A stretch of 64,000 nucleotides of DNA from Acidobacteriota bacterium (lineage in GTDB: Bacteria > Acidobacteriota > Terriglobia > Terriglobales > Acidobacteriaceae), in NCBI GenBank assembly GCA_003010405.1, contig PJLO01000008.1:62001-126000 (forward strand), given 5' to 3'. Below the pieces are notes generated by a model, which was given only the letters and a program-made list of their open reading frames with translations, searched no databases and was not told where the DNA came from. A program made the position numbers and the translations under genes. Below are positions 54,630 to 63,605 of this stretch, piece by piece; the stretch's first letter is position 1; the number at the start of each line of letters is the position of its first letter.

Positions 54630-55892
54630 CTAGTATCGGTTGTCGAACACTCGATTCGTCTTCTTCTCGCTGCGGGGCAGGTCGCCGATGGCGACCGCCT
54701 TAGGAACGATGGTTAGGCCGATGCGCGTCTTAAAGCTATGGCGAACCGCCGCCTCCACTCCTTTGATGGAAGCCCCCTCCACTGTCTCGAAAAACACCGT
54801 CATAACGTCGCGGCCCTCGAGATGGTCAATCATTACCTGGAACTCGCTGCTTGTGCCCTCTACCTCGTGCAGTATCTCATCGATCTGCGCTGGAAAGATG
54901 TTGACGCCCTTGACCTTCACCATATCGTCTGTGCGTCCCAGGATGACGTCGATACGCGGGTAGATGGACCCGCATGCACACTCGCCCGGAATAAAACGGG
55001 TCAGGTCGTGGGTCCGATAGCGAATGAGCGGAGCGCCCTCTTTGCGCAACGTTGTGATGACCAGTTCACCGACCTCGCCTTCCGAAACTTGCTCACCTGT
55101 GTGCTGGTTGATGATTTCGAAATAGAGATAGTCGTCCCAGTAGTGCATGCCACATTCGTGCTCACACGAGATGCCGATGCCCGGTCCGTAGATTTCGGTC
55201 AGTCCGTAGATGTCGAAGAGTTGCACGCCCAGCTCGGTGGCGATGCGGTGGCGCATCTGCTTACCCCAGCGTTCCGAACCGATGAGGCCCTTGCTCAGGT
55301 GGATTTTGCTGCGGATGCCTCGCCGGTCGATTTCTTCTGCTAACAGGAGCGCATACGATGAGGTCGCGCACAGCACCGTGCTCTTGAGGTCGCTCATCAT
55401 TTTAAGCTGCTTGTCAGTGTTGCCGGGCCCCATTGGCACCACCATCGCTCCCAGCCGTTCGGCGCCGGCCTGAAAACCGATGCCTGCGGTCCACAGCCCG
55501 TAGCCGGGGGTCACATGGATTCGGTCCAATGGGGTGACGCCCGCCATCTCGTAACATCGCGCGAACATCTCGGCCCATTCGTCCACATCGCGTTTCGTGT
55601 AGGGAATTATGATTGGTAAGCCGGTCGTGCCCGAAGACGAATGAATGCGCACAATATCTTCGTCGGGAACCGCCTGCAGTCCGAGCGGGTAGGCATCGCG
55701 CAGATCGCCCTTGTCGGTAAATGGGAGCCGCTCAAAATCCTCCCAGCTTCGAATGCTCGAAAGGTCCAAGTCCGCAAACTTGTCGCGGTAAAAGGCGCTC
55801 TTTTTCGTGATGTTGGCGAGGAGATCTAGGATGGTCTCGAACTGCGCCGGTTTCTTTAAACTGGATTCACCCACCAAACTAGATTCACTCAT
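54630..55892 (-). CDS. paaK: Phenylacetate-CoA ligase
   Basis: Adenylate-forming enzyme converting aryl acetates to CoA thioesters. 420 residues from ATG at 55892 (MSESSLVG) with gaagg upstream. Motifs: SSGTTGLPIIIPYTKRD (phosphate loop), YGLTEIYGPGIG, RTHDLT and GRTDDMVKVKGVNIFP. Downstream of iorA-iorB in the same direction, so aryl-pyruvate oxidation and aryl-acid activation are grouped. Confidence 0.93.
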   Translation of the reverse strand: MSESSLVGESSLKKPAQFETILDLLANITKKSAFYRDKFADLDLSSIRSWEDFERLPFTDKGDLRDAYPLGLQAVPDEDIVRIHSSSGTTGLPIIIPYTKRDVDEWAEMFARCYEMAGVTPLDRIHVTPGYGLWTAGIGFQAGAERLGAMVVPMGPGNTDKQLKMMSDLKSTVLCATSSYALLLAEEIDRRGIRSKIHLSKGLIGSERWGKQMRHRIATELGVQLFDIYGLTEIYGPGIGISCEHECGMHYWDDYLYFEIINQHTGEQVSEGEVGELVITTLRKEGAPLIRYRTHDLTRFIPGECACGSIYPRIDVILGRTDDMVKVKGVNIFPAQIDEILHEVEGTSSEFQVMIDHLEGRDVMTVFFETVEGASIKGVEAAVRHSFKTRIGLTIVPKAVAIGDLPRSEKKTNRVFDNRY

Positions 55893-55929
55893 CGGGATAC
55901 CTTCTTCTGCAGTTATTGTCCGGTTGTGC

Positions 55930-56535
55930 TCACCCTGCGTTTGAGCCAACGGCCCGGGCACCGCAGTGCAGCGCCTGGATATTCATATCTACGAACGCTT
56001 TGCGAACAGAGGCCCGTATGGCGGCCTCAAGCTGCTGAACCGTGAAGCACAGCACCCCGGCTGCCGCAACTGCGCCAAGTAAAGCCACGTTAAGAACTTT
56101 AGGCGAGCCGACCTCGGCGCATATAGCATTACCGTCGATCACCATGAGTTGCGCGCCGCACTGGCCAAGGTGCGCAATCATTTCCTTGCCGTTGTACTCC
56201 TTCTGGGCCAAGGCCGCCGAAACGGGCGCAACGGGGTGAGTATTGACGACCACGCAACCTCCCGAGCGAAGGTACGGAAGACAACGTACCGCCTCCCCCG
56301 GCTCAAAACCCAGCAAAACATCCGCTGCACCGAGCGGCACGAGGGGCGAGGCGATTGCGGTTTCGGACACGCGCACATGGCTCACCACAGAGCCACCGCG
56401 CTGCGCCATACCAAGTGTTTCAGAGGTGCGGACGGCCATTCCCTGGTTGATGGCGGCATATGCTACGAGCTTTGAGGCCAGAACTATTCCCTGTCCACCT
56501 ACGCCAGCGATGATGAGATTTGTGCTTCTGCTCAT
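55930..56535 (-). CDS. iorB: Indolepyruvate ferredoxin oxidoreductase, beta subunit
   Basis: Beta subunit of the arylpyruvate:ferredoxin oxidoreductase. 201 residues from ATG at 56535 (MSRSTNLIIAGVGGQGI), overlapping the iorA stop by 4 bases; the frame is open to 56604. The GVGGQG motif and TSETLGMAQRGGSVVSHVR are the conserved gamma-domain signatures of 2-oxoacid oxidoreductases. Confidence 0.93.
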   Translation of the reverse strand: MSRSTNLIIAGVGGQGIVLASKLVAYAAINQGMAVRTSETLGMAQRGGSVVSHVRVSETAIASPLVPLGAADVLLGFEPGEAVRCLPYLRSGGCVVVNTHPVAPVSAALAQKEYNGKEMIAHLGQCGAQLMVIDGNAICAEVGSPKVLNVALLGAVAAAGVLCFTVQQLEAAIRASVRKAFVDMNIQALHCGARAVGSNAG

Positions 56536-58364
56536 TGGGTCACTTCCGTTGGAGTGATGGGGACGATCGCATGGAAGGGGCAGATCTGGGCACAGAGGCC
56601 GCAACCCGTGCAGAGCGATTCATCAATCATCGCTTTACCTCCCACGCTGGTCATAGCGGGGCACCCAAGGCTGGTGATGCACAGCTTGCATTTGCAGGCC
56701 TCCCGGTCCACTTTAAAAGCAGGGCCGGGGGATGTCACCTGGATGCAGGGTGATTTAAATATCAGCGCCGAGACTCCGTTTGCAGAAGCAGCAGCCGCGC
56801 GAGTGACCGCGGCCTGAGCCTGATCGTGTTTGAGCGGATCGCACGACTCCACGTGCTTAACGCCGATCGCCCGCAGCAGCGTGGCGATGTCGATCTTTTC
56901 TGACATTGAGCCCGTGATGGTGACACCGGTTCCGGGATGCGGCTGCAACCCGGTCATAGCTGTGGTGGAGTTATCCAGCACGACGAGTACGATGTTGGTT
57001 TGGTTGTAAACAGCGTTGATAACGCCAGTAATCCCCGAGTGGAAGAATGTAGAGTCCCCAATGAACGCAAAGTGCACCGCGTCGGGCTCTGCCAAGTGGA
57101 GTCCCTGAGCAATCGTAATGCCAGCGGACATGCACAGACAGGTGTCCACCATTTCAAGTGGCTTGGCGTTGCCGAGCGTGTAACAACCGATATCGCCACT
57201 GAAGACGGCCTGACGATTACGCATCGCTCGCTTCACCGCCACGAACGACGCACGGTGCGGGCAACCGGCACAAAGCACTGGCGGACGGGCCGGTGGGGCA
57301 GGTGCGGTGCCTGGTGCGGAGGCACAGCTAGCGGCTGGTGCGATCGGAAGTCCGAAGAAATTGGCAAGCGCCCGGGTCACCGAGTCAACCGTGTTTTCAC
57401 CGGCTAGTTGAATGTGGCCGCTGCCCTTGCCCAATACAGTCACTGGAATTTGGCACTCACCAGCGAGGCGCTGCAGCTCACGTTCTATAACAGGATCCAG
57501 CTCTTCTACGACGAGCACTCTTTCAAGCCCTTGGAGGAATTCGAGCCCCAATCGTTTGGGAAATGGGTGGGGCGTGGCCACGCGCAGCATCTTGTGCGCG
57601 GGAACCTTCTCACCTGAGCGGGAGAGAGCTTCATCAATGTACGCGGCACTAATGCCGTTTGTGGCAATTCCAATCACGCCCTCGCCCCTGAGCAAATTGA
57701 ATCGGTAACCCGAAAACTCTTCGCTCATTACGGGGAGCCGCTGTTCAATTTTGATGTGGTTCTCATATGAGAGGCGCGGGAAGATCACCCACTTGGAATC
57801 TTTGACAAACTTTCCTCGCGCTGGCGGCGCCACGGATTCGCGAACTTCGACAGGCGCGCTGCCGTGGCAGACTCGCGTGGTCGGGCGAAATATCACCGGG
57901 GTTCCATAGCGCTCGGAGAATTCAAAGGCGTCGCCAATCATCTCGTACGCCTCTTCGGGCGAGGCCGGATCGAACACGGCCAGCTTGGAAAACAGCCCAA
58001 AGGTGCGTGTATCCTGCTCCGTCTGTGAGGAAATGGGTCCGGGATCATCGGCAACAACAACGACCATGCCGCCCTTGACTCCAATGTAGGCGAGACTCAT
58101 CAATGGGTCGGATGCCACGTTGAGTCCGACCTGCTTCATGGTGACCATCGACCGCACGCCAGAGAGCGCCGCGCCGGCCGCGACCTCAAGTGCCACTTTC
58201 TCATTGACGGACCACTCCACGTGGACGCCACCAGAATTACGCTTGGATATTGCGGGGAGAATCTCGCTCGACGGTGTTCCAGGATACCCGGTCACCACTC
58301 CTACACCAGCAGCGATCGCACCTAGCGCAATCGCTTCATTTCCCATCAGAAACTCTTTCGCCAC
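56532..58364 (-). CDS. iorA: Indolepyruvate ferredoxin oxidoreductase, alpha subunit
   Basis: Thiamine-diphosphate enzyme that oxidises aryl-pyruvates from aromatic amino acids to aryl-acetyl-CoA with ferredoxin. 610 residues, GTG start. Motifs: VVTGYPGTPSSEI, VEWSVNEKVALE, CAGCPHRASF, the TPP loop GDSTFFHSGITGVINAVYNQTN and, at the C-terminus, two Cys clusters (CKCKLCITSLGCP and CTGCGLCAQICP) for 4Fe-4S centres. First gene of iorA-iorB-paaK. Points to anaerobic or fermentative amino acid use. Confidence 0.94.
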   Translation of the reverse strand: MAKEFLMGNEAIALGAIAAGVGVVTGYPGTPSSEILPAISKRNSGGVHVEWSVNEKVALEVAAGAALSGVRSMVTMKQVGLNVASDPLMSLAYIGVKGGMVVVVADDPGPISSQTEQDTRTFGLFSKLAVFDPASPEEAYEMIGDAFEFSERYGTPVIFRPTTRVCHGSAPVEVRESVAPPARGKFVKDSKWVIFPRLSYENHIKIEQRLPVMSEEFSGYRFNLLRGEGVIGIATNGISAAYIDEALSRSGEKVPAHKMLRVATPHPFPKRLGLEFLQGLERVLVVEELDPVIERELQRLAGECQIPVTVLGKGSGHIQLAGENTVDSVTRALANFFGLPIAPAASCASAPGTAPAPPARPPVLCAGCPHRASFVAVKRAMRNRQAVFSGDIGCYTLGNAKPLEMVDTCLCMSAGITIAQGLHLAEPDAVHFAFIGDSTFFHSGITGVINAVYNQTNIVLVVLDNSTTAMTGLQPHPGTGVTITGSMSEKIDIATLLRAIGVKHVESCDPLKHDQAQAAVTRAAAASANGVSALIFKSPCIQVTSPGPAFKVDREACKCKLCITSLGCPAMTSVGGKAMIDESLCTGCGLCAQICPFHAIVPITPTEVTQ

Positions 58365-58544
58365 TGTCTCGATCCCCCCAAGGGTTCGGTAACAGGCCTA
58401 TTCCCCGGTTGGGGACTCTGAACAGCCCTTGTCAGTTTAGTATTAGCGACTTTATTATACCGCAACACTGTTCCGAGACATCTCGGCCGCAGGCGTCCCC
58501 GAGTTATCTCTCTGGGCAGGAGAGCCGCCCGGGTGTCAAACATC

Positions 58545-58690
58545 CAGCAGCACACAATTCACTTCCAAGAACACTTCGTCGACAGATGTACGTTGTAGCC
58601 GTAGTCGCAAAAGAACGGTGGCCATATAGCGACTCTTTCAGGTTGAGCTGTTCAGCCGAATGAGAATCAAATAGGTGCTGTGCTCGCCAG
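58545..58690 (-). pseudogene. Remnant B of a sugar O-acetyltransferase gene
   Basis: On the minus strand, in shifted frames: LFDSHSAEQ, then FFCDYGYNVHL and DEVFLEVNCVLLDV followed by a stop. These match the N-terminal half of maltose/nodulation O-acetyltransferases (left-handed beta-helix, Maa/NodL type). Bases 58549-58583 closely match 59033-59068 in remnant A. Confidence 0.6.
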
Positions 58691-58733
58691 GTCAGCGGCC
58701 ACGCTGGTAGGACGTTTCTTCTGAACTGAAAAA

Positions 58734-58773
58734 CCCGCATGTGCCAGAATCTTTCTGACCTGGCACATGCGGG
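58734..58773. repeat. 14-bp perfect inverted repeat
   Basis: CCCGCATGTGCCAG, 12-base loop, CTGGCACATGCGGG, between the two acetyltransferase remnants. No T-run follows. Confidence 0.6.
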
Positions 58774-58804
58774 CGAGCAGGGTTGCCCACAACAGGCTGC
58801 CCAG

Positions 58805-59095
58805 CATCCACATTCCGTGTTACAACTGCTCCCGCCCCTTGCGATACAGCTGTCGGTGATGGTCATCCCCGCGAAGAATAACGCACCACCACCAATCCAG
58901 ACTTTCGTGCCTATTCTGATTGTTGCCGCATTCGCACCCCGAAAGCAGGGTGTCACGGTCGTGTGGGTGGTCGACTGCAAAAATCTGGACTCCCGGCCCG
59001 ACCTGAGTACCGTCGCCGATATAAATCGGCACAACATCCAGCAGTACACAATTTCAAGTTTAGGAACACCCCATCACCAAGATGGTTGGAGGAGT
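58805..59095 (-). pseudogene. Remnant A of a sugar O-acetyltransferase gene
   Basis: On the minus strand: HLGDGVFLN, then NCVLLDVVPIYIGDGTQVG, VQIFAVDHPHD, and after a frameshift RIGTKVWIGGGALFFAGMTI and TDSCIARGGSS. These are the central and C-terminal hexapeptide-repeat parts of a Maa/NodL-type acetyltransferase, broken by at least two frameshifts. The rest of 58365-59221 shows nothing coding. Confidence 0.7.
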
Positions 59096-59221
59096 ATCGA
59101 CGCCTTCCCGCTTATTTACCTTCTTCTCCGAGGTAGCCACGTCGATCAGCGCAAAGCGTTCGCACTGTCCAAAATGCACGCAAGCGATTCCGTAAAAAAT
59201 GGAATAGCAATTCTCATTTCA

Positions 59222-60160
59222 TCAGTCGTTACCTTGAATAACTTTTAGCTGAAGATCTGATTTTTTCTTTTTCAGCGCGGCGATGGGCTGAATGATGTCC
59301 TGCATCAGTGCTGCTGTTTGTGAAGTGGCAAAATGTTGGACAAACGCTTTGCCATCGTCGCCGGCTTCTGCAATCCGCGGATCCATAGGTATGGAGCCGA
59401 GAAATGGAACGTTCATGTCGGTGGCCATGCGCTGGCCGCCACCGGAGCGCAAGATCGAGGTGACTTCGCCGCACTTGGGACAAACGAAGCCGCTCATGTT
59501 CTCTACGACCCCCAAAACCGGGAGCTCAAGTTGCTTGCAGAAGTTGATCGACTTGCGCACATCCACGGCAGCAACTTTTTGTGGAGTAGTAACAACCACT
59601 GCACCATCGCATTTGTCGATTAACTGACAGATCGAGAGCGGCTCATCTCCAGTTCCTGGAGGACAATCTACGATCAGATAATCCAAATCGCCCCAGTTTA
59701 CGTCCATCAGAAGCTGCTCGATCATGCCGGCCTTTATGGGGCCACGCCAAATTAGTGGCTTGTCCGGGTCCTGCGTCAAAAAACCGAGGGACATGACCTT
59801 CAGACCGCTCAGATCAATAGGCTTCCACAGTCCATTGAATCTGCATACCTTGCGGCCTTCCAGGCCTAACATCGTTGGAATACTGGGGCCGTGAAGATCT
59901 ATATCCAGCAATCCGACTTTCTTCCCCTTCATGCCTAAGGCTACCGCCAGGTTCACCGCCACGGTGCTTTTCCCTACGCCGCCCTTACCTGATAGCACGA
60001 GGATTTTGTGCTGTATCAGGCACAGGCGGGGCTGAAGCTGCTGGCGCTTTATGTATTCTTGGTCACTTTCATCGCTCATTCGGGTGCTAGCTGAACAACT
60101 CGCGTCCCCGCAGCTTCCGTAGGCGGCATGATCTTGACCTGGCGTTTTCGTTCCCTGCAT
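59222..60160 (-). CDS. Mrp/NBP35-family Fe-S carrier ATPase
   Basis: P-loop ATPase of 312 residues that, in this family, carries and delivers Fe-S clusters. Walker A LSGKGGVGKSTVAVNLA (about 55-70), DIDLHGPSIP, VDCPPGTGDEP, and the metal-binding CPKC near residue 230. An N-terminal Cys pair (GSCGDASCSAS) adds possible ligands as in NBP35-type proteins. A start at residue 28 is possible. First of the cluster with NifX-like, CGGC and DUF5320 genes. Confidence 0.9.
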   Translation of the reverse strand: MQGTKTPGQDHAAYGSCGDASCSASTRMSDESDQEYIKRQQLQPRLCLIQHKILVLSGKGGVGKSTVAVNLAVALGMKGKKVGLLDIDLHGPSIPTMLGLEGRKVCRFNGLWKPIDLSGLKVMSLGFLTQDPDKPLIWRGPIKAGMIEQLLMDVNWGDLDYLIVDCPPGTGDEPLSICQLIDKCDGAVVVTTPQKVAAVDVRKSINFCKQLELPVLGVVENMSGFVCPKCGEVTSILRSGGGQRMATDMNVPFLGSIPMDPRIAEAGDDGKAFVQHFATSQTAALMQDIIQPIAALKKKKSDLQLKVIQGND

Positions 60161-60240
60161 CTATTTCTCCTGACTTCGTCTGCGATGAGTGCCTGACTGC
60201 AAACTATCGCGATATTGATCGAACAAGGGAATCTTCGCTT

Positions 60241-60600
60241 TTACCAGTGCCCTTCGACATTGGCGGATTCCGCAAGCTTCAAGTTCCCGGCTCTAAATTG
60301 TTCAATCGCATCTGCGACCGTCCCCGTCGCGCCTGTGTAGACGGCGACGTTCCCCTCTCGAAGTATCTCGAACGCCTTCGGCCCAACGTTTCCCGTAATC
60401 AGGGCCTGAACCCCAAGCTCAGAGACTCTCTTGCCCGCCTTGATACCCGCGCCTTGCGCGGCATTCACGTTGGCTCCGTTATAAATCACCGCTGTCACGT
60501 TCATTTCCGTATCAACCACAACGAAGTACTTTGCTCTGCCGAAACGAGGATCGACTGCTGACTGAAGAGCTTCACCTTCGGACGTAATTGCAATTCTCAT
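60241..60600 (-). CDS. NifX-like (dinitrogenase iron-molybdenum cofactor biosynthesis) domain protein
   Basis: Single-domain protein of 119 residues from ATG at 60600 (MRIAITSEGEAL) with a gagg ribosome site. Pattern SAVDPRFGRAKYFVVVD, NVNAAQGAGIKAGKRV and GVQALITGNVGPKAFEIL is the NifX/NifB C-terminal fold. No nif genes are in the window; solo domains of this type with Mrp ATPases are common in anaerobes, where their cargo is unknown. Confidence 0.88.
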   Translation of the reverse strand: MRIAITSEGEALQSAVDPRFGRAKYFVVVDTEMNVTAVIYNGANVNAAQGAGIKAGKRVSELGVQALITGNVGPKAFEILREGNVAVYTGATGTVADAIEQFRAGNLKLAESANVEGHW

Positions 60601-60789
60601 ACGCATTCCTCTGCAGAGGCATGGAGCACGTTCCATGCCAATTTTTCCCCGCAACAGAAAATCTGGCCTATCGTGTTATGACCAAAGGAATTGCAATTGT
60701 CTTGTGCATGTGAAGCGAGATTGGAGGACAGAAGAGTCGTGCAGAATGCAAGACTAGCTTTTATTGCGATCCCGCTGGAGGAAGCAAGT

Positions 60790-60868
60790 CGGTAGTCCAT
60801 TCGATCTCGCCGGAAGCTGAATTCCTTATAGCAAGCAGCCTCTCCGGTCTCGATCGAATGGACTACCG
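60790..60868. repeat. 17-bp perfect inverted repeat flanking a 45-base loop
   Basis: CGGTAGTCCATTCGATC at 60790-60806 and its exact complement at 60852-60868. A CCGGA string inside both arms can extend the pairing. It sits just after the CGGC gene on the minus strand. Confidence 0.7.
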
Positions 60869-60879
60869 TTTGTAGCTAG

Positions 60880-61209
60880 CTAGTGACTCCAATCGATGAT
60901 CTTTACATCCGAACCAATCTTTTTTGCGACGGCTTCCCGCATAACTGAAAAGTGCGGACAGGGTATGCCGATGGGGTTTCCTTTTGAAATACAGGAAGTG
61001 AATACGATAGCCTCCGCGCCTGCATCGACCATCAGCTTTGCTCGGGAAACAGCCCGCTTTCCAGGGCAGCCCCCGCAACTGACAAATCCAACAATTTCCA
61101 CGGGACCGGTTTCCTCAAATGCCATTTTGCCTTCTGAGGCGATCTTAAAATCCATTCTTCCCGGACACATGTCTTCCGTTTGCTGACACCTGATAATTCC
61201 TACCTTCAT
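60880..61209 (-). CDS. CGGC-domain protein
   Basis: Protein of 109 residues of the CGGC family, predicted metal- or Fe-S-binding. Cys-rich: IIRCQQTEDMCPG, FVSCGGCPGK (the CGGC motif), FTSCISKGNP and GIPCPHF. Seven Cys in all. Widespread in anaerobes; function undefined. Lies between the NifX-like gene and the sigma54 activator, same direction. Confidence 0.87.
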   Translation of the reverse strand: MKVGIIRCQQTEDMCPGRMDFKIASEGKMAFEETGPVEIVGFVSCGGCPGKRAVSRAKLMVDAGAEAIVFTSCISKGNPIGIPCPHFSVMREAVAKKIGSDVKIIDWSH

Positions 61210-61388
61210 ACCCTAGCCCTTCTTTGGTTGGAGATTCTGTTCACAATACACTCGAGACTAGACGAATCCCAGGCAGCTTATTGAGCGGATCGTTTAGCCT
61301 GTTACTGTCGATTCCGCACGTCGCATTCCAATAAGACTTAGACCTGAAATTGTCGGTAATATCCTGAGTCTGTTTAGGCGCTACAGAA

Positions 61389-62732
61389 TTATCTTTTCTT
61401 GCTGCGCCCATCCTGAGCGGGGGTGGTAAGCCCCAATGACTTAAGCCTACGATACAGCGTACTCGGGTTGATCCCTAGCTCATGTGCAGTACGTTGACGA
61501 TTGCCGAGGTTCCGTTTGAGAGCCTGCTCGATCATGTGTACCTCCGCTGACCGCATGCTCATCGCGGCACCCGAAGTAACGCCTGTTTTATCCGTGGGAC
61601 GAAGTTCGATTGGCAAGTGCTGTGGTTCAATCAGTCCACCTCGGCACAGCACGAACGCCTGTTCGATGATGTTTTCCAACTCTCGCACGTTTCCGGGATA
61701 GTTGTGATCCATGAGGCGAACCAACACCTCCTGTGATAGACCGGCGATATCCTTCTCCTGCAGACGATTGAACTTGGCAATCAGATGCTCCACCAGCAAG
61801 GGGATATCCTCGCGCCGTTCCCTCAAGGCGGGGATCTTCAAATAAATCACTCGAATGCGGTAGAAAAGATCTTCGCGGAATTTTCCTTCTCTGACCAATT
61901 GGGCCAGGTCTTTATTGGTGGCGGCCAACACCCTGACATTGATTTTCACAGACTCGGTCGCGCCCAGAGGTTCAACACACCGTTCTTGCAATACTCTCAG
62001 TAGTCGAACCTGCATGGCCGGTGAAACGTCACCGATCTCGTCCAGAAAAATTGTGCCACCATCGGCCAGAACGAAACGCCCCGGCTTGTCGCGCCGTGCA
62101 TCAGTAAACGCTCCAGCTTTGTACCCAAAGAGCTCTGATTCCAGCAAGGTATCCGGCAAGGCCGCACAGTTCACTGCTACAAAGCGTTTTTTACTGCGAG
62201 GAGAAAGGTTGTGAATCGCCCGGGCGAATAACTCCTTGCCAGTGCCGCTTTCTCCTTCGATCAGCACCGTACTGTGGCTTTCCGCAATTTTCGGAAGTAT
62301 ATCGAACAGGTTGCGCATAGCCGGACTGTGACCAACAATGTCCTCGAACGTGTATCTTGCTTCCAGCTCTTTGCGCAACTGCTCTAGCTGACTGAGATCC
62401 TGAAACGTTTCAACGCCGCCAATCACAGAGCCATCTTGGCCACGCAGCAAAGCGGTGGAAATGCGGATTGGCACTCTGTTGCCGTTTGCATCGATGATAT
62501 TCGCGGTTGCGCTGACTACGGGGTTACCACTCGAAAATGTGCGCCGCAAAGCACACGCCCCCTCACAGATGTTCGCCCGGAAGACGTCGCAACACATCCG
62601 GCCCAATGCGTCCCGCTGGCGGACACCGGTGATTTGTTCGGCTGCTCGATTAAATGCGGTGATCCGCCAGTCGTGGTCGACGGTGAAAACGCCTTCATTA
62701 ATTGAATCGAGAATGGGATCACTGCTCGCCAT
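61389..62732 (-). CDS. Sigma54-dependent transcriptional activator with PAS domain
   Basis: 447 residues from ATG at 62732 (MASSDPILDSINEG); an upstream start at 62762 is possible and the frame is open to 62966. PAS sensor (1-110) with a Cys cluster C47, C48, C56, C60, then the AAA+ domain with GESGTGKELFARAIH (Walker A), GAFTDARRDKPGRF in place of GAFTGA, and GGTIFLDEIGD (Walker B), and a Fis-type HTH (NLGNRQRTAHELGINPSTLYRRL). Likely controls the neighbouring metal cluster. Divergent from the second NifX-like gene. Confidence 0.9.
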   Translation of the reverse strand: MASSDPILDSINEGVFTVDHDWRITAFNRAAEQITGVRQRDALGRMCCDVFRANICEGACALRRTFSSGNPVVSATANIIDANGNRVPIRISTALLRGQDGSVIGGVETFQDLSQLEQLRKELEARYTFEDIVGHSPAMRNLFDILPKIAESHSTVLIEGESGTGKELFARAIHNLSPRSKKRFVAVNCAALPDTLLESELFGYKAGAFTDARRDKPGRFVLADGGTIFLDEIGDVSPAMQVRLLRVLQERCVEPLGATESVKINVRVLAATNKDLAQLVREGKFREDLFYRIRVIYLKIPALRERREDIPLLVEHLIAKFNRLQEKDIAGLSQEVLVRLMDHNYPGNVRELENIIEQAFVLCRGGLIEPQHLPIELRPTDKTGVTSGAAMSMRSAEVHMIEQALKRNLGNRQRTAHELGINPSTLYRRLKSLGLTTPAQDGRSKKR

Positions 62733-62784
62733 TGATACTAACTGTAAACTACATGGAGGCATTCTGCAATGGTATGTCAGGTCG

Positions 62785-62807
62785 TATTCGTGCAACCTGC
62801 ACGAATA
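62785..62807. promoter_or_regulatory. Palindrome in the divergent promoter region
   Basis: TATTCGTGC, 5 bases, GCACGAATA: a perfect 9-bp inverted repeat between the sigma54 activator and the divergent NifX-like gene. A candidate activator binding site. I do not find a clean -24/-12 promoter beside it. Confidence 0.55.
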
Positions 62808-62886
62808 TTTGGTGCGTGCATCTTCCAGTCTCTTGGCGTCAGAACAACTTAAGAGTTTGGCCTCCAATGTGCATTCGCAGAAACTG

Positions 62887-63447
62887 ATGAGAATTGCGAT
62901 TCCACACTGGCAAGGTCGAGTCTCCCCGGTTTTCGATGTCGCACTGAATTTTCTGCTGATAGACATCGAGAGTGGACGCGAGCTTCGACGCCAGGAAAAA
63001 CAGCTGCGCGAGATGAATATGATTCCGCGCGTCTCTGGGTTTTTGACCTTCGGAGCCAGGATCTTGATCTGTGGTGCGATTTCCGCGCCAATCGAGGCGA
63101 GGTTAGTTGAGTCCGGCGTGCAGGTGATTGGGTTCGCATGCGGAACTGTTGAGGATGTTTTGGCTGCTTATTTGAGCGGCAAACCAATAGGTCCGGCATT
63201 TTCCATGCCTGGTTGCGAGAGATGGCGTCGTCCCAGAGAAGGCGGTTGTGGGGCTGGCAGAGGCCAAGGCGGGAGGATGTTCAAGGGTCAGGGTGCAGGC
63301 CGAGGGGAAACGGGCGGAGTTTGTGGTGCTGGCCCCGACTGCTTTTGCGTCTGCCCGCAATGTGGGGAGAAGACCCCGCACACAGCGGGAAAGCCATGCG
63401 CTCAGGTATTGTGTCCCAACTGCGGAAGCCCAATGGCGCGATTCTAG
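62887..63447 (+). CDS. NifX-like domain protein with C-terminal zinc ribbon
   Basis: 186 residues from ATG at 62887 (MRIAIPHWQGRVSPVFDVA). The NifX-type domain (1-110) is followed by a Gly/Arg-rich hinge (GGCGAGRGQGGRMFKGQG) and a zinc ribbon with CPQCGEKTPH and CPNCGSPMAR. The Gly-rich region resembles that of the neighbouring DUF5320 protein, hinting that they interact. The frame is open much further upstream, but that part overlaps the divergent regulator. Confidence 0.83.
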   Translation: MRIAIPHWQGRVSPVFDVALNFLLIDIESGRELRRQEKQLREMNMIPRVSGFLTFGARILICGAISAPIEARLVESGVQVIGFACGTVEDVLAAYLSGKPIGPAFSMPGCERWRRPREGGCGAGRGQGGRMFKGQGAGRGETGGVCGAGPDCFCVCPQCGEKTPHTAGKPCAQVLCPNCGSPMARF

Positions 63448-63605
63448 TGGCTCATTTGTCTTCGTTGCCTCTTAAGAATTGGTCGCGTGCAGAGATGCCC
63501 AAACCAGCGAAATCGCGCAGTTTAGGTGAGTGCTTCGTCCCGGGGTCTCAATCTTGCGTGTGGGACGTGAGTTAGTCAAAAGGAAGAAAAAGGAGGAAAT
63601 ACAAA

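Noticed and set aside
58739-59248. Plus-strand 169-residue frame over the acetyltransferase remnants
   Set aside because: Antisense of the broken hexapeptide-repeat gene; no ribosome site and no domain.
62455-62886. Long N-terminal extension of the second NifX-like protein
   Set aside because: It overlaps the divergent sigma54 activator and its promoter region, and the domain starts cleanly at the ATG at 62887.
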